A model generated the notes under the pieces. That model saw nothing but the letters and a program-made list of their open reading frames with translations, searched no databases and had not been told where the DNA came from. A DNA stretch of 64,000 nucleotides from Hetaerina americana (Eukaryota > Arthropoda > Insecta > Odonata > Calopterygidae): positions 9,132,501 through 9,196,500 of the forward strand of contig JAKTNV010000019.1 in the NCBI GenBank assembly GCA_022747635.1. The letters run 5' to 3'. Position 1 is the first letter of the stretch, and the number at the start of each line of letters is the position of its first letter. Positions 23,333 to 34,136 of the stretch are shown in pieces. Position numbers and translations under genes: made by a program.

Positions 23333-23819
23333 TATACACCGCAAGCCGCCACAAGAGCGTGTGGCGGGGGGTGTTAGGTCACCAACCGTAAAAAGGAACA
23401 ATACCTCATGCAAAATACAACGTGGAAAATTACACCCACAGCAGCGCACACACTCATGCAAAAATTCCTTCATCCAACACTCATGCAAACACATATACCG
23501 TAAACCAACAAAAAACTGCACCCCAGGATGCAGCACGAAAGCCATCCTACAACACGCAAGCCAGGGCACAACGAACAAGAATGTGAAACATCACTACCAC
23601 ATGAACATGCCCCACAAAACACTACCCCCCGAAGAGAGAAAGGCAGGGAATGCGACCCAACGTTGTAGGTAGCAGGAATTTCCCCCCGCGGAGAGGGATG
23701 AGGGATTGAAAGGGAGACTTAAAAGCAGATGAACAGAACACGAATGAGGTCATTCGGAAAGAATGGGTTATTATAACAAAACACATAAGGTTAGTGGAAG
23801 AGCATGCATTTGAGTAGAA

Positions 23820-24365
23820 CTAATTATTTTTTAGACGCTGAGGGTGGCAAGTGGAATTTTTGCTATCTATAACCCTGCAGTTGCTATCCCGTATTGTCCG
23901 TGGTAGGAAGGAGTCCTTGAGTCGGCTAGTTCTGGCATCTATTTCCCGAATTTTATATGCATGATCCAAGCGACCAATGTATGTAGCAGTACGAATAATT
24001 TGCAAGACCTCGGTGCTGAAACATGCGGATCTGAATTTATTTAGTAATTTCAATCTTGCATTGAATCGTCTTCCTTCCAATGTTTCCCACCCCAACTCCA
24101 TGAGAATTTCGGTGACGCTTTGCGTTATTCGTGAGAGTTTTTAACAGAACGGGCTGCCCGGCGTTGAACCTTCTCAATTTCCCGTATGCGTATTCATGCG
24201 TATTCTAAATGAGGCTTACAAGAGCGTGGTAACAACGTTCCTTGACCTTCGAGTCACTTTTGCCGACAATGCGTCTAATGAATCCCAATATTTTATATGA
24301 TTGACCGCAGACTTTACGTATGTGAGTTCCCCAAGTTAAGGATTTTGAGAATGTAACACCTTGGT
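23820..24365 (-). pseudogene. N1 reverse transcriptase C-terminal region, frameshifted
   Basis: 23820-24101 encodes GWETLEGRRFNARLKLLNKF through SRLKDSFLPRTIRDSNCRV. Upstream the same domain continues in other frames, with part of the LEYACSxWDPSEKG segment deleted near 24185 (GCGTATTCATGCGTATTC replaces it). It belongs with the RT palm at 24656-25172 as one broken ORF. Confidence 0.82.
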
Positions 24366-24507
24366 ATTGCATGACTGTGTCCGCTGCTGTGGGTGTAATT
24401 TTCCGTGTTGTTTTTTTTGCATGTGGTATTTTTCCTTTTTACGGTTGGTGACCTAACACCCCCCGCCACACGCACTTGCGGCGGCTGGCGGGGTATTATG
24501 TAGATAT
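24366..24507 (+). mobile_element. Nested N1 3'-end fragment
   Basis: A 140-bp piece containing only the last part of the N1 3' UTR (GTGTAATTTTCCGTGTTG, GGTTGGTGACCTAACACC), the GC-rich hairpin (24459-24494) and an ATGTAGATATAGA tail. It lies in opposite orientation to the N1 copy it interrupts. It is a severely 5'-truncated insertion with a perhaps 4-6 bp GTATT-like target duplication. Confidence 0.82.
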
Positions 24508-24655
24508 AGAATGTATTTGACCGTATAAACTACTGCTAGGCCACCTCCAGCTAATTTGTTAGCAAATCTCGTTGATCTTTTAAAGAAATTTACCACCGAA
24601 CATTTATTATAATTTAGCGTCAATCCCCAGTTAGAACACCATTTAGTAATACAAT

Positions 24656-25172
24656 CTAAACCTGCGCTAGAGTAAAACGATCCTCATCCCCAGATATCTC
24701 CCGATAGATCACCGTGTCATCCGCGAACATCCTAATTTTACATTTTACTTCGCGTTTCAAATCGTTAACAAAAATCAAGAAAAGCAACGGCCCGATTACA
24801 CTTCCCTGAGGTATCCCCGACGTGACTCGAATGCTGTCGGAACTAGCGCCATCAAGGACTACCCTCTGTTCCCGCTCTGAAAGAAAATCTTTAACCCAAT
24901 TTATGGCGGCGCCCTTGTTTATACCCTCGACCTTTAATTTATGAATGAGTTTACCATTGGGAACCTTATCAAATGCCTTTTGAAAATCTAAGAAGATCGC
25001 ATCTACTTGCCTACCTCTCTCACCAGATAAAAGTAAATCGTGTGTAAATAATTCTAATTGAGTTTCGCAGGAGCGGGTTTTCCTGAATCCATGTTGATTG
25101 TCACTTAAAAAGTTAATATTGTCAACGTGTCTCATTATTGAACTGACAATTATGTGCTCTAAGATTTTACAA
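24656..25172 (-). pseudogene. N1 reverse transcriptase palm domain
   Basis: Encodes, in order, FLSDNQHGFRKTRSCETQLE, DAIFLDFQKAFDKVPNGKL (first catalytic aspartate region), GIPQGSVIGPLLFLIFVNDL and FADDTVIYREI (catalytic FADD). These are RT motifs of CR1/jockey-type LINEs. The open frame (25135 to 24656) is intact over the palm itself but is cut off from its C-terminal part by the nested fragment and frameshifts, and from its endonuclease by truncation at about 25172. Confidence 0.9.
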
Positions 25173-25388
25173 ATGTGGCTCGTCTCTTTTTCTGGCTATG
25201 CGTGCCACGAAACACACTGTTCTTATCCTTTATGATGTTGTATGATGCCTTTATTACTATCCTTTCCTCTGTGTGTCTTGTGTATTTCTCCTTTGGTGGG
25301 TAAAACAGCTCCCTAACGCCATGTCTTGACCAAAGAATCGGGGCACTTGGTTGCATAAAGCATCGCAGATCTCAGTGCAAATTACGTT

Positions 25389-25587
25389 TCCTGGATAGCT
25401 CAAGTAGTTTAGAGCCTCTGCCCAGCAAGTGGAAAGATCCGGAGTTCAAATCCCGGTCTAGGATATATTTTTATATTCGTGATCTAATGGATTCCGCCTT
25501 CCCCACCTCTCCTGTGTTCGTCCTTTGTGTGTGTTCCTATCCCTTTTCCTCATATCTGTTTCTATATAAATGAGTTTGTATATGTAT

Positions 25588-25590
<3 letters not shown>
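25389..25590 (+). mobile_element. tRNA-like sequence heading a SINE (family C)
   Basis: 25389-25463 folds like a tRNA: D arm GCTCAAGTAGTTTAGAGC, a TpsiC arm CCGGAGTTCAAATCCCGG containing a B-box match (GTTCAAATCC), and weak acceptor pairing. The weak acceptor stem and poor anticodon arm argue against a working tRNA. About 125 bp of unrelated sequence and a CA/TA microsatellite follow, as expected for a SINE body and tail. It is the only copy in the window, so a tRNA pseudogene is the alternative. Confidence 0.55.

Positions 25591-25591
<1 letters not shown>

Positions 25592-25682
<91 letters not shown>
25592..25682. repeat. Compound CA-TA microsatellite
   Basis: ACAC repeat (25592-25628) passing into a TA repeat (25629-25682). 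It abuts both the SINE-C tail and the 3' end of N4 copy A, either of which may have seeded it. Confidence 0.95.
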
Positions 25683-25684
<2 letters not shown>

Positions 25685-25772
25685 TAATCTTCCGATTAAG
25701 GTAGGTTTTTGGATGGAAACAGCTACTAAATTGAAAATTTGTGACTCCTAAAAAAACACAAAATCCAGCGTC

Positions 25773-27237
25773 CTACTCAGGATCAGGTCCCTCTTCATCT
25801 CTGGGTACTTTCTTCATCCCGTCCAACATCCTTATCCTGTTCCTTCCCTTTCCTCGTTTGCCTAACATTCTCCCCTCTATTACAGTCTTCAACATCACGC
25901 TGCTGGTCAATACTCCCTTCATCCACTTTTCCTGCCTCCATAGGATTGCTCCCAAAAAACCCCTCTCTTCGCCCACCATACCAAGTACTTCCTCATTTGT
26001 TTTCTTCTCTGTCCATTTCACTTTCTCCATTCTCCTCCACACCCACATTTCAAAAGCCTCCAGTCTACGTCTATCCTCCTGCTTCAATGTCCACGTTTCC
26101 GCGCCGTACACAGCTACACTCCAAATCAAAGTTTTTACGAGTCTTTTCTTAACATCCTTACTCAACGTCCCCATCATTAACTCCCTCCTCCTTGTGAAAG
26201 CCTCTTTGCCTAGCGCAATTCTTCTTCTTACGTCCCTACTACTTTGACCGTGTTGTTCCAAAACACTACCGAGATACGTAAACTGTTCTACCTGCTCTAG
26301 TTTTTGCCCCCCTATTTTAATGTTAAGCTGAGCCTTTTCTTTTCTAGAAAATCGCATAACCTTTGTTTTATTAATATTGATTCTCATCCCATACCTTCGC
26401 ACTGAAGTTCCAATTCACTAAGCAATGCTTGCAGCCCCTTGGCTGACTGACAAACTAAAGCTTGGTCATCAGCGAACCTAACTGATTTTACGAATTCCCC
26501 GGCTACCTTCATTCCTACCTCCAGTTCTTCCCATGCCTCTTTAACCATTTCCTCTGCATACAGGTTGAGCAGCAACGGTGGCACTGGGCAACCCTGCCTT
26601 ACACCTCTTCCTAACACTGCCCAACCGGACTGCCCGTTCCCCACTCGCCCCTGAGCAGTCTGAGATATGTACAGGTTGCGGATTAACCTCTTTTCCTTCC
26701 AGTATATTCCTAGTTTCTGAAATATACTCATTAGTTTTTCCCAAATCGCTCTATCGAACGCTTTATCGAAATCTACGAAACAGGCAAATACCTCCTGGTT
26801 TTGTTCTATATTCCTCTCGATTAATAATCTCATTACTGAAATGGCGTCACGCGTACCTCTCCCCTTCCTAAACCCGAACTGATCATCCCCTAAGTAATCA
26901 TTTGCCCTACACTCTATCATTTTGTTTATGATCCAATGGACAACTTTAGCTGCGTGGGATATCAAACTTATTGTCCTATAGTCCTCACAAGATGTAGCGT
27001 TTACCTTTTTCGGAATAGGTACTAAAACTGATCTTACAAAGTCTTCCGACAAGATTCCTTCCTCATAAATACTGCGAAAGAGCTCATACAACCTCTTCTT
27101 CCCCCCCATTTTCCTAAACATTTCAATAGTTCCGCGGGAATGCTATCCACCCCCACGGCCTTCTTTGGCTTCATCTTCTTTAGTGCCCTTTCTATCTCAT
27201 CGTCGAGTATGCCTGGATCTAAGCTATCTTCTTCCAC
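25773..27237 (-). pseudogene. N4 reverse transcriptase, frameshifted
   Basis: 27034-27237 (KKMKPKKAVGVDSIPAELLK) and 26384-27121 cover the RT: LVPIPKKVNATSCEDYRTIS, DDQFGFRKGRGTRDAISVMR, ACFVDFDKAFDRAIWEKLM, GRGVRQGCPVPPLLLNLYAE and the catalytic FADDQALV. A one-base shift near 26400 moves to the frame 25773-26402: MRININKTKVMRFSRK, EQFTYLGSVL, SVAVYGAETWTLKQEDRRRL and LEAFEMWVWRRMEKVKWTEK. The block order matches RTE/BovB-type proteins. Frameshifts between the pieces make it inactive. Confidence 0.9.
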
Positions 27238-27251
27238 GTCATGCTCCTTTT

Positions 27252-27626
27252 CTATGTTTGACTTTGTGGTCTAAGTTCTTTACTATACTGTTCTTCTATA
27301 TACTCCTTCCATCTCTTGTTCATCTTTCCTGGGTCAACTTTTACCTTACCTGCCTTATCTCTAACTGTTAGCATATATCTCCCTTTCTTACTTCCCGATA
27401 ACGATTTAACTTTGCTGTACAGCGCACCGATTTCACCCTTCCTCTGCATACTTTCCATATCCTCGCACTGCGTCTTCCACCAAGTTTCTTTTGCTCTATT
27501 TGTTGCCTGCCTAAATTTATTATTTAATTCTTTGTACTTCATTTTGCCTAACTCTGCATTTACTTTCTTCCATTTTCTCCGCTCATTCATCTTTGTAATA
27601 ACCTCATCCGTGATCCATGGTTTCAC
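27252..27626 (-). pseudogene. N4 linker region between endonuclease and RT
   Basis: Encodes KPWITDEVITKMNERRKWKK, RQATNRAKETWWKTQCEDME and KYMLTVRDK-like sequence, the basic linker typical of RTE-like ORF2 proteins. It is a separate frame from the RT piece, so a frameshift lies near 27240. No function of its own. Confidence 0.8.
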
Positions 27627-27695
27627 AGTCCTTTTCGAATTAACGGTTCCAATAGTGTATTTTGCGGCTTTCCATAACCCTTTCTTGAAACTTTC

Positions 27696-28106
27696 CTATT
27701 TTTCTTTGATAGTACTAAGCTCTTTACCATCCTCCATGGTTTCCTCTACCGCCTGTTTGTATTCCTTCCTTTTCAAACCATTTAATGCTTCTACATTCCA
27801 TTTTCTAACTCGCCGCCCCTGCCTTATCTTTTTGAAACGGACGCTACATTTCATAACAACTAAATTGTGGTCAGAGTTCGCATCCGCTCCCGGGAAGCTT
27901 TGCGAATTTATCACGCTGTTCCTAAACCTGTGTCTAAGCAGGATATAATCTAGCTGATACCTTTCTGAGTCACTTGGAATTTTCCATGTATACCTGCGTC
28001 TTTTGTGGTGTCTGAACCAAGTGTTGGTGATGACTAACCCAAGTCTCCTGCAGAACTCAACTGCTCTAGGGATCATCGGAACGCACAAGCCCTTCCACCA
28101 CGTCAA
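27696..28106 (-). pseudogene. N4 endonuclease C-terminal fragment
   Basis: Encodes AVEFCRRLGLVITNTWFRHH, RRRYTWKIPSDSERYQLDYI and ANSDHNLVVMKCSVRFK. These fit the APE-type endonuclease of RTE-like LINEs, where SDH contains a catalytic aspartate-histidine pair. The N-terminal half of the domain is missing. The first about 15 residues of the open frame come from unrelated sequence joined at the 5' end. Confidence 0.85.
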
Positions 28107-28112
28107 GGTTGA

Positions 28113-30940
28113 AGTTTAATTTCGAATCGAATTTTCGAAATCGAATTTGCGTGAAATGTCGTGTAAATGAGTTGGAGGTGATTCACATTATTCCTTTGAT
28201 AGATATCACTGGGATATATAAGTCAAGATGACCTCTTATCTTGACCGAATAGGAATTGAGTGCCATAAATACACGCCTGCCTGCAGTGAAATATGATCCC
28301 CTAATCATGCTATTAACTCTTGACTTACTGTCTCAATCCTCGTCGTCAAATGAGGTCCATATCTGTTGTTTATCGACATTCCCGTTGTTAGCGGATGCCC
28401 ACCTGATAACTGCAGCATATAAATAAAGTGATCGGTGGCAGAGCTGGACGGTCTCGTTATTTTGAGATGAATTACGGAGCTCGCAATGAAAGAGCCTGAA
28501 ATGCATTTCGTCAGCGCATAACGCAGCTCTTTTGTGAAACGGTCCAAATCCATGCCATTTCACTGCCGCCAATACCTGAATGGTATTAGTATCTCCATAA
28601 TTCAATAAAACTTTATAGCATGTCGCAGTAGTTTTTCATGTGCTCGGCAGGCTCTTAGCCACGTATAAGGCAAGGGAGCAATTATATTGTCTCAATACAA
28701 CTTCGAACAAAAGACGTTAGACACGATATTAATCGATGGATATGCATTGATGTTTTCTATTCAAAAATGGTATCACTCGATAGTTATTCCATCAACCACG
28801 ATGCCGCTGGACATATCAAAAGGATTCATTAGTCCTTCCTGGCGCTCGATTGATTTGGCATGGGCGGAGCGGGCGGTGAGCAAAAAGTGGAATTATGGAG
28901 GGATTTGATAACTTAGTAGGCGGTTTAATGAGTGCAAGAGCGCCGTAAGGTCAAAGCAATTAGCCGCTCTTATGACGCACGGTGGGTGGATCTTACTTGA
29001 AGAGTAGACCGCTGCAGCTCATTACTGAAAGTCATTGAAAATTCCTGAGCTATGGTATCATTAAGAGAAGGGGGATATCCGAGCGAAAGGATGAATAGCA
29101 TGGTTTCCATAATATATCATAAATATTTCTCACTATCCGATGCACGAAAGAGAACCAAAAAGACTCAGCGTTTCCACTGGAAAGAATTTATTACTGTCGA
29201 CTATTTTCGAGCTAGTTTGGTATAGAACGTACGTTTGTTCATACTTCATCTGATTTTTTGTAACTGTGAGATGCATGCAATAAAATTTTTATTATCACAT
29301 GCTAACTACCATTAAGAGATCGGTTTTCTAATGAGTCATGAAACAATTAGTCGGGGAACTTCGAGGAAGGCATCTCTATACGTACACCCTAAACCATGTT
29401 TGGAGCACTTCGCACTTTCAATGCTACATTCTTAAATCTTAATGCACCCTCACACTTGATTCCGTCCAAAGCGACCATTCACGTCCCAAAGTGGCCCCAG
29501 ACTCTCCTTTCCCTCTTTCTTTCAATGTCCCAACTTCTCTTCGTCCACTTTCTTTACATTCTCCGAAACTTACGAATACTCCCCTTTCCGGACCATATGC
29601 ACATACTCACGAGTACATCCTGGACTATTTTCCTTAGTAACCCAATCAGCTGATTTTATTCCATCGTCCCAAAACAAGAATCTGGAAATCTACCAATTTT
29701 CCGCATTTCTTCCGAAAATTAGTGTTTCGAAACCTAACCATGGTATGATTCATATTAAAACAGTAATTATTCCTTGAAATATAACAATTTAAGTATTATA
29801 AAAAAGACCATTGCTGATTGGAATAGCACGAAGTGTAGTGATTTTTTTGCTTAAGGCGCTGTAACCGCTTGCCGATAGCATTACTTGGACTAAAAATGTG
29901 ATCTAACTCCTGAGTGTGGGAATGATTTCCGTCACCGCACGGCTCAGCACCAGCCGCCGAGTTCCCAAACCTTCACCTCTTGGCGCACGCCTTTGGGATT
30001 TCATCGAAACAATTTGGAACTTTGAATTCTGGCATCCACTTTTTTAGTTTCTCATAATTTCATGTGTCATATCGTTAAATTGCTTCAACTGTGCGATGAT
30101 TAACCGAGACTTGGACCTCGAATTATAATTTAAACTGAGTAATAGTTAATTTAGATGTACTCCATGGGACGAGGTAAACCTATATACTCGAACATATAAT
30201 TTAGCAAAAAACTTACTTCCTAACTAGTATTAGTTTTACTCACTACGGGTGTTATCAGGTACATAAAATAGGAGGGAATAAAAATGATAGATAGAATTTT
30301 AATTTTGAAGGAATCCAACTTTGTGCATTTTGCTTTTTCTTTTACCATGTCTTTTTTTAGTTTCAGTTAGGATATATTCATATCAACAATGGATTTGGAA
30401 TTTAAAAATTGCAAATGGAAGAAAGGATGCTTGTTTTCTTCTCCAATGTGTCAATCACTGATATCTCGCTTGAGAATTAACATTACAGTTCAATAATAAC
30501 CATTCCTCAAAACATTATTTCTATTTAGCACAGAAACGTAGCCAGTCTTTGATTTTTCTGTCTTGGCTCACTTGGCGAAAATTATTATCATGCCTTTTTT
30601 GGCTATTCTATTTTTATGTATTATTCGAATATTGATTCTTTTATAAAAGTGAAAGGTTTGGCTCTAAGAAAGCACCAATTATTCAATCGAAAGGGTTCAA
30701 ATATATGTTATTATTGAATAAATTACATCTGTGTAGTGATCATGCGTGAAAATGGAAACTAAAGTTTAAAATTAATTTAACAAATTTAAAAAAAATCCAC
30801 TTTAAGGATTTTGATGGGTTTGCGTTTAGTGACCTAGAAATTGTAACCTGTGCAAAAACCTACAACATACTGTTTTCGCTTTGGCTTTTCATACTTTTTG
30901 ACATAGTTTTACATGTACCTATACCTTATATCAATTTCCT
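28113..30940. other. Gene-poor stretch
   Basis: No recognised element. Minus-strand ORFs at 28305-28605 (up to 90 codons) have balanced composition but match nothing I can name, and the frame is not conserved over a longer span. A pyrimidine-rich tract at about 29430-29640 is compositional. Confidence 0.35.
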
Positions 30941-30949
30941 GCCTTCCCA

Positions 30950-31620
30950 GCGGGTCAAGTCACACAATTCATGGACCACTGGAGTAGGGTACGCGCATTA
31001 TCGCGCTCAAGTAGGTCGGGATATCCCTTAATTGCCAAATAATTTTCCACAGATCTTCGTCTTTTCACCCGGACGCACGCAAGCCACGCGGAAGTGGACT
31101 CTAATGGAGTCAAAACGTACGCCCAGAGCGGTGGCATCGAAGGGTACACGGCGCAGGGGCGACGCCCCCCGAGGGGGTGGGAGCGGCGCCGGTATCTTCT
31201 CGACACCGGGCCCGAGGTCAGGGGTGCCCAGAACGGAGGTCGGACGCGACGTCCACCCGCTGTTGCTGCAGTAGGGCCGGGGTCAGCCTCGAAAGCGTCG
31301 TCCTCAGCGTGGAGGGGTAATGAATAAGGGGCCGTTCGAGGGGTGGTGAGGGGGGACCCTGGTGCGATAAGGGTATTAAGGACTCCGGTCACGTTGACTG
31401 ACACATTCTTCATCTCGAATCACAAACACGACCCTCTTTCCCGAGAGCAGGGGAGGAGGCCATCTTCCTCCCACCGTTCCACTCCAAATCCCGTGTCCTC
31501 AAGGACGAGGCCCAGGAGAGTCCTCCGAAAGGTGGGGGAGGGGTTTCTCTGATTGCAAAGGAACCTTAACGACGCCTCCAATGCAACCACCGCCGCAGCG
31601 CTTGCGACTTTTTCTGTTCC
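30950..31620. other. GC-rich island without a recognised gene
   Basis: Much higher GC and CpG content than its neighbours, with overlapping arginine/glycine/proline-rich ORFs on both strands (longest 30955-31413, -, 152 codons). None has a motif, and open frames are expected by chance in such DNA. It could be an unmethylated CpG island near an unseen promoter or a GC-rich transposon ORF1 remnant. Confidence 0.3.
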
Positions 31621-32013
31621 GGTTTTTATGGAAAGCTTGGCGTTTTAAAAGTTACGAATCCACTATTATTCGGTGGCTCAATGGTTACGACTCCGCTATT
31701 ATTCAGCGTCAAAAGGCATCCGTGTTTACTCATTGACACGTGCCATGTTACATTAAATGAAAGAAATTATCAGTTACTTCAAAATAAGCGCTGTAAAGAA
31801 TATTGATATTTAATAATGATAATCAAAATAAATATCGCGCGATTCATTACAAAAACTACAAGTCAAAGTCAATTTAATTTCATCAATTAAACTCTAGTTT
31901 TAAATAAAAAATGAAACCATTCATTATAATTTTTACTACCATAATGTCAATGTGATCTAATGCGCAAAAAAATCGAAAATAATAAATTTTTAAAAATAAA
32001 ATCTTTTTAAGTT

Positions 32014-32070
32014 ACACGTAAGTTTATTAAAAACGACCGGTTTCGTCAAACGGTAGACATTTTCAGGCCA
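32014..32070 (-). ncRNA. Degenerate hammerhead-like motif
   Basis: On the minus strand: CTGAAAATG (32066-32058), a short GTC/GAC stem, GAAAC (32044-32040), CGGTC, and downstream TAATAAAC. The order CTGA...GAAAC...GTC...(T)AATAAAC parallels the convincing hammerhead at 53189-53229 (CTGATGA, GAAAC, GTC, TTAAATAAAC). The core differs from the consensus at CTGAAAA, so self-cleavage is unlikely. It is probably the end of a Penelope-like or related retroelement. Confidence 0.4.
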
Positions 32071-32464
32071 AGTTGAAACTTCGACACCTGATTTTGTCGA
32101 ATTCTTGACAAAATCGGGTATTTTAAATAAAATTCAACGGAACCTACATAGATTTGATATTTTAAATTCCTGATCCTACTGATGCTGTAGCGCATAGAAA
32201 CCCGAGTCAAATTGAATCTTATTTTGAAAATGGATTTACAAAGTTTCATTTTGACATTATTCTTCATGGCACAATTTTACAAAGTTACTTACGAAACTAT
32301 TAATTTTCAAAACTCATCATGAAGTACCTTAAAGTTGAGCCGAGTGCCTTAGAATTGCCCATTGAACTAGTTTCGTACCTCTTAGCTTGGTGCAAAATAT
32401 GTAATGTAGATGGAGATCATCTATTTTTAATAACATAAGTTAGATCATTTTCCACATCCTGATG

Positions 32465-33110
32465 GCTAAACAAAAAGAGGATTCCATTGGATACATTCCA
32501 TTTTTTTCGATGCTCAAAGGAAGTCCTCTTCTTGATGGATCCTTCAAAATACCTCAGCGGCCTTCGCTACTTCCTCGGATGATTAAGAGTGATTCCTTCA
32601 AATGCAGCTTTTCACATTGGAGAAGAGGAAAATTATCACATGCGGAAAGTTCAAAACTATAGGGAGAATGAGCAACACACTTCACATTGATTTTTACGAG
32701 ATAATCAGCAGTAGCGATTTCGATATGCGGCCGTGCATTATCGCGTTATAGCTTCCAGCTTGTTGCTTTGATATGCGACCTTTTGCAATAGAGATGACCT
32801 TGGAATATTTAAAACATTACTATAGTATGTGTCGGTACAATATGCTGGTACACCATTCCCTTAATATCAGAAAATGGCATTACAATAGTCTTCCCTACAG
32901 GATCCGTCAATTTCGCATTGTTGGTGCTGATGACGCCGGAGATTTCCGCACAAGTCCTTTGCTGTTTGCTCTTAGGATCAAAATGTCACAGTCGCGCGTT
33001 TTCTCAAATAATAAAATTTATAACCATCCACATCATCCTGCAAAACATTGTTTTTGGATATGAGAAACCTCTTGATACACCGCGAACGAATATGTGCACA
33101 ATTATTCAGT
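32465..33110 (-). pseudogene. Old mariner transposase relic
   Basis: Frame-shifting minus-strand blocks read KTIVMPFSDIKGMVYQHIVP, then DNARPHIEIATADYLVKINV and VKCVAHSPYSFELSACD, then EEVAKAAEVF. These are the catalytic-domain blocks of a mariner transposase. The second aspartate (codon 32742-32740) and third (32637-32635) are 34 residues apart and in one frame, the DD34D signature. The N-terminus and the ends of the element were not recognised, and stops are frequent. Plus-strand ORFs here (32773-33063 and others) are shadows. Confidence 0.78.
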
Positions 33111-33185
33111 GACGAACGTATGAGTGGTACCAATAACATTTTCAATATTTATAGTGGTGTTTTTGGTTTCCCGATGGCCAAACTT

Positions 33186-33968
33186 CAAGTTGTCAGTCAG
33201 CCAAGGGGTTGCAAGTATTGCGAAGTGAATTGGAAACTCAGTGCGATAGATAAGGGATGAGAATCAATATTAATAAAACAAAGGTTATGCGATTTTCTAG
33301 AAAGAAAAAGGCGAAGCTAAATATTGAAATAGGAGGACAAAAACTGGAGAAGGTAGAACAGTTTACGTATCTCGGTAGTGTTTTGGACCAACATGGCCAA
33401 AGTAGTAGGGACGTAAGGAGAAGAATTGCGCTAGGCAAGGAGGCTTTCACAAGGAGGAGGGAGTTGATGAGAGGGACGTTGAGTAAGGATATTAAGAAAA
33501 GACTCGTAAAAACTTTGATAAGGAGCGTAGCTATGTGCGGCGATGAAACGTGGTCATTGAAGCAGGAGGATAGACGTAGACTGGAGGCTTTTGAAATGTG
33601 GGTGTGGAGAAGAATGGAGAAGGTGAAATGGACAGAGAAGAAAACAAATGAGGAAGTACTTGGTACGGTGGGCGAAGAGAGGGGTTCGTTGGGAGAAATC
33701 CTATATAGGCAGGAAAAATAGATGAAGGGCGTATTGATCGGCAGTGAGATGTTGAAGAGTGTAATAGAGGGGAGAATGTTAGGCAAACGAGGAAAGGGAA
33801 GGTACGGGATTGGGATGTTGGACAGGATGAAGGGAGGAAGGAAGTACTCCGAGATGAGGAGGGACCTGATATAGCGTATGATGCTGGAATGTGTTTTGCT
33901 AGGAGTCACAAAATATTTATTTTGTTATTGTGCCCATCCAAAACCTACCTTAATTGGTAGATTATTTT
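33186..33968 (+). mobile_element. N4 RTE-like LINE, copy B
   Basis: 5'-truncated: it starts within the RT (GTCAGTCAGCCAAGGGGTTG) and reaches the 3' UTR end ACCTACCTTAATTGGTAGAT. The C-terminal ORF at 33257-33721 is open and shares distinctive residues (CGDETWSLKQE) with copy E at 62336-62929, which suggests the two came from the same recently active source. Confidence 0.9.
33257..33721 (+). pseudogene. N4 reverse transcriptase C-terminal domain, copy B
   Basis: 154 residues: MRININKTKVMRFSRKKKAK, EQFTYLGSVLDQHGQSSRDV, ALGKEAFTRRRELMRGTLSK and LEAFEMWVWRRMEKVKWTEK. It stops at a TAG (33719-33721) where copies A and E have a tryptophan codon (QEKWMKGVL), a nonsense change, and coding similarity continues beyond it to about 33840. 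The catalytic RT palm is absent. Confidence 0.88.
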
Positions 33969-34136
33969 TAAAAAAATAGTGCTCGTAATGCTGCTTGATG
34001 TAATGTTGTCGCTATGGCAGCACCGGTGCTACAAGCGGCCTTCCGTAAGAACTCCGGGACCACCTTCTTTTGAAATTAGTTGTTTCCCCTCTTTAAACAT
34101 GTTAACCAATTTCACAGTTGGGCTACAGGAAAGACA

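Larger units (their letters stand above)
23335..25172 (-). mobile_element. N1 LINE copy with RT domain, interrupted by N1 fragment
   Basis: The longest N1 copy. The 3' hairpin lies at 23337-23372, the 3' UTR to about 23819 and the C-terminal coding region 23820-24365. A plus-strand N1 fragment at 24366-24507 interrupts it, and coding then resumes to the RT palm at 24656-25172. Sequence on either side of the fragment (ACACCTTGGTAT and GTATTTGACCGTAT) joins to the uninterrupted form seen at 20970-20995. Several small frameshifts and a local deletion near 24185 disable it. Confidence 0.88.
25683..28112 (-). mobile_element. N4 RTE-like LINE, copy A (longest)
   Basis: Minus-strand element with, from 5' to 3', the endonuclease C-terminal part (to about 27696), a linker (27252-27626), the RT palm (26384-27121), the C-terminal domain (25773-26402) and a short 3' UTR ending ACCTACCTTAATCGGAAGAT next to the TA repeat. 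The same 3' UTR sequence occurs at the end of copy B (33930-33965). The frames are broken at least four times. At its 5' end (about 28066-28112) the endonuclease match stops and unrelated sequence similar to 3112-3160 begins. Confidence 0.9.

Noticed and set aside
25389..25463. Functional tRNA gene
   Set aside because: The D and TpsiC arms are good but the acceptor and anticodon stems pair poorly, and a SINE-like body and microsatellite follow.
27316..27948. 210-codon plus-strand ORF with hydrophobic stretches resembling membrane segments
   Set aside because: Antisense shadow of the N4 LINE linker and endonuclease region; the same happens at 25741-26247, 33238-33909 and 35454-35843.
28305..28605. 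Possible DNA-transposon transposase (a DEMHF motif on the minus strand)
   Set aside because: The flanking residues do not follow any transposase pattern I know, and no terminal repeats were found.
32929..32960. Additional hammerhead core (CTGATGA at about 32930)
   Set aside because: No GAAA or GTC at suitable spacing; it is part of the antisense of a mariner relic. Other CTGATGA or TCATCAG matches (3114, 5836, 41725, 52456) also lack the rest of the core, and those at 26467, 40324 and 63812 are LINE FADD coding sequence.
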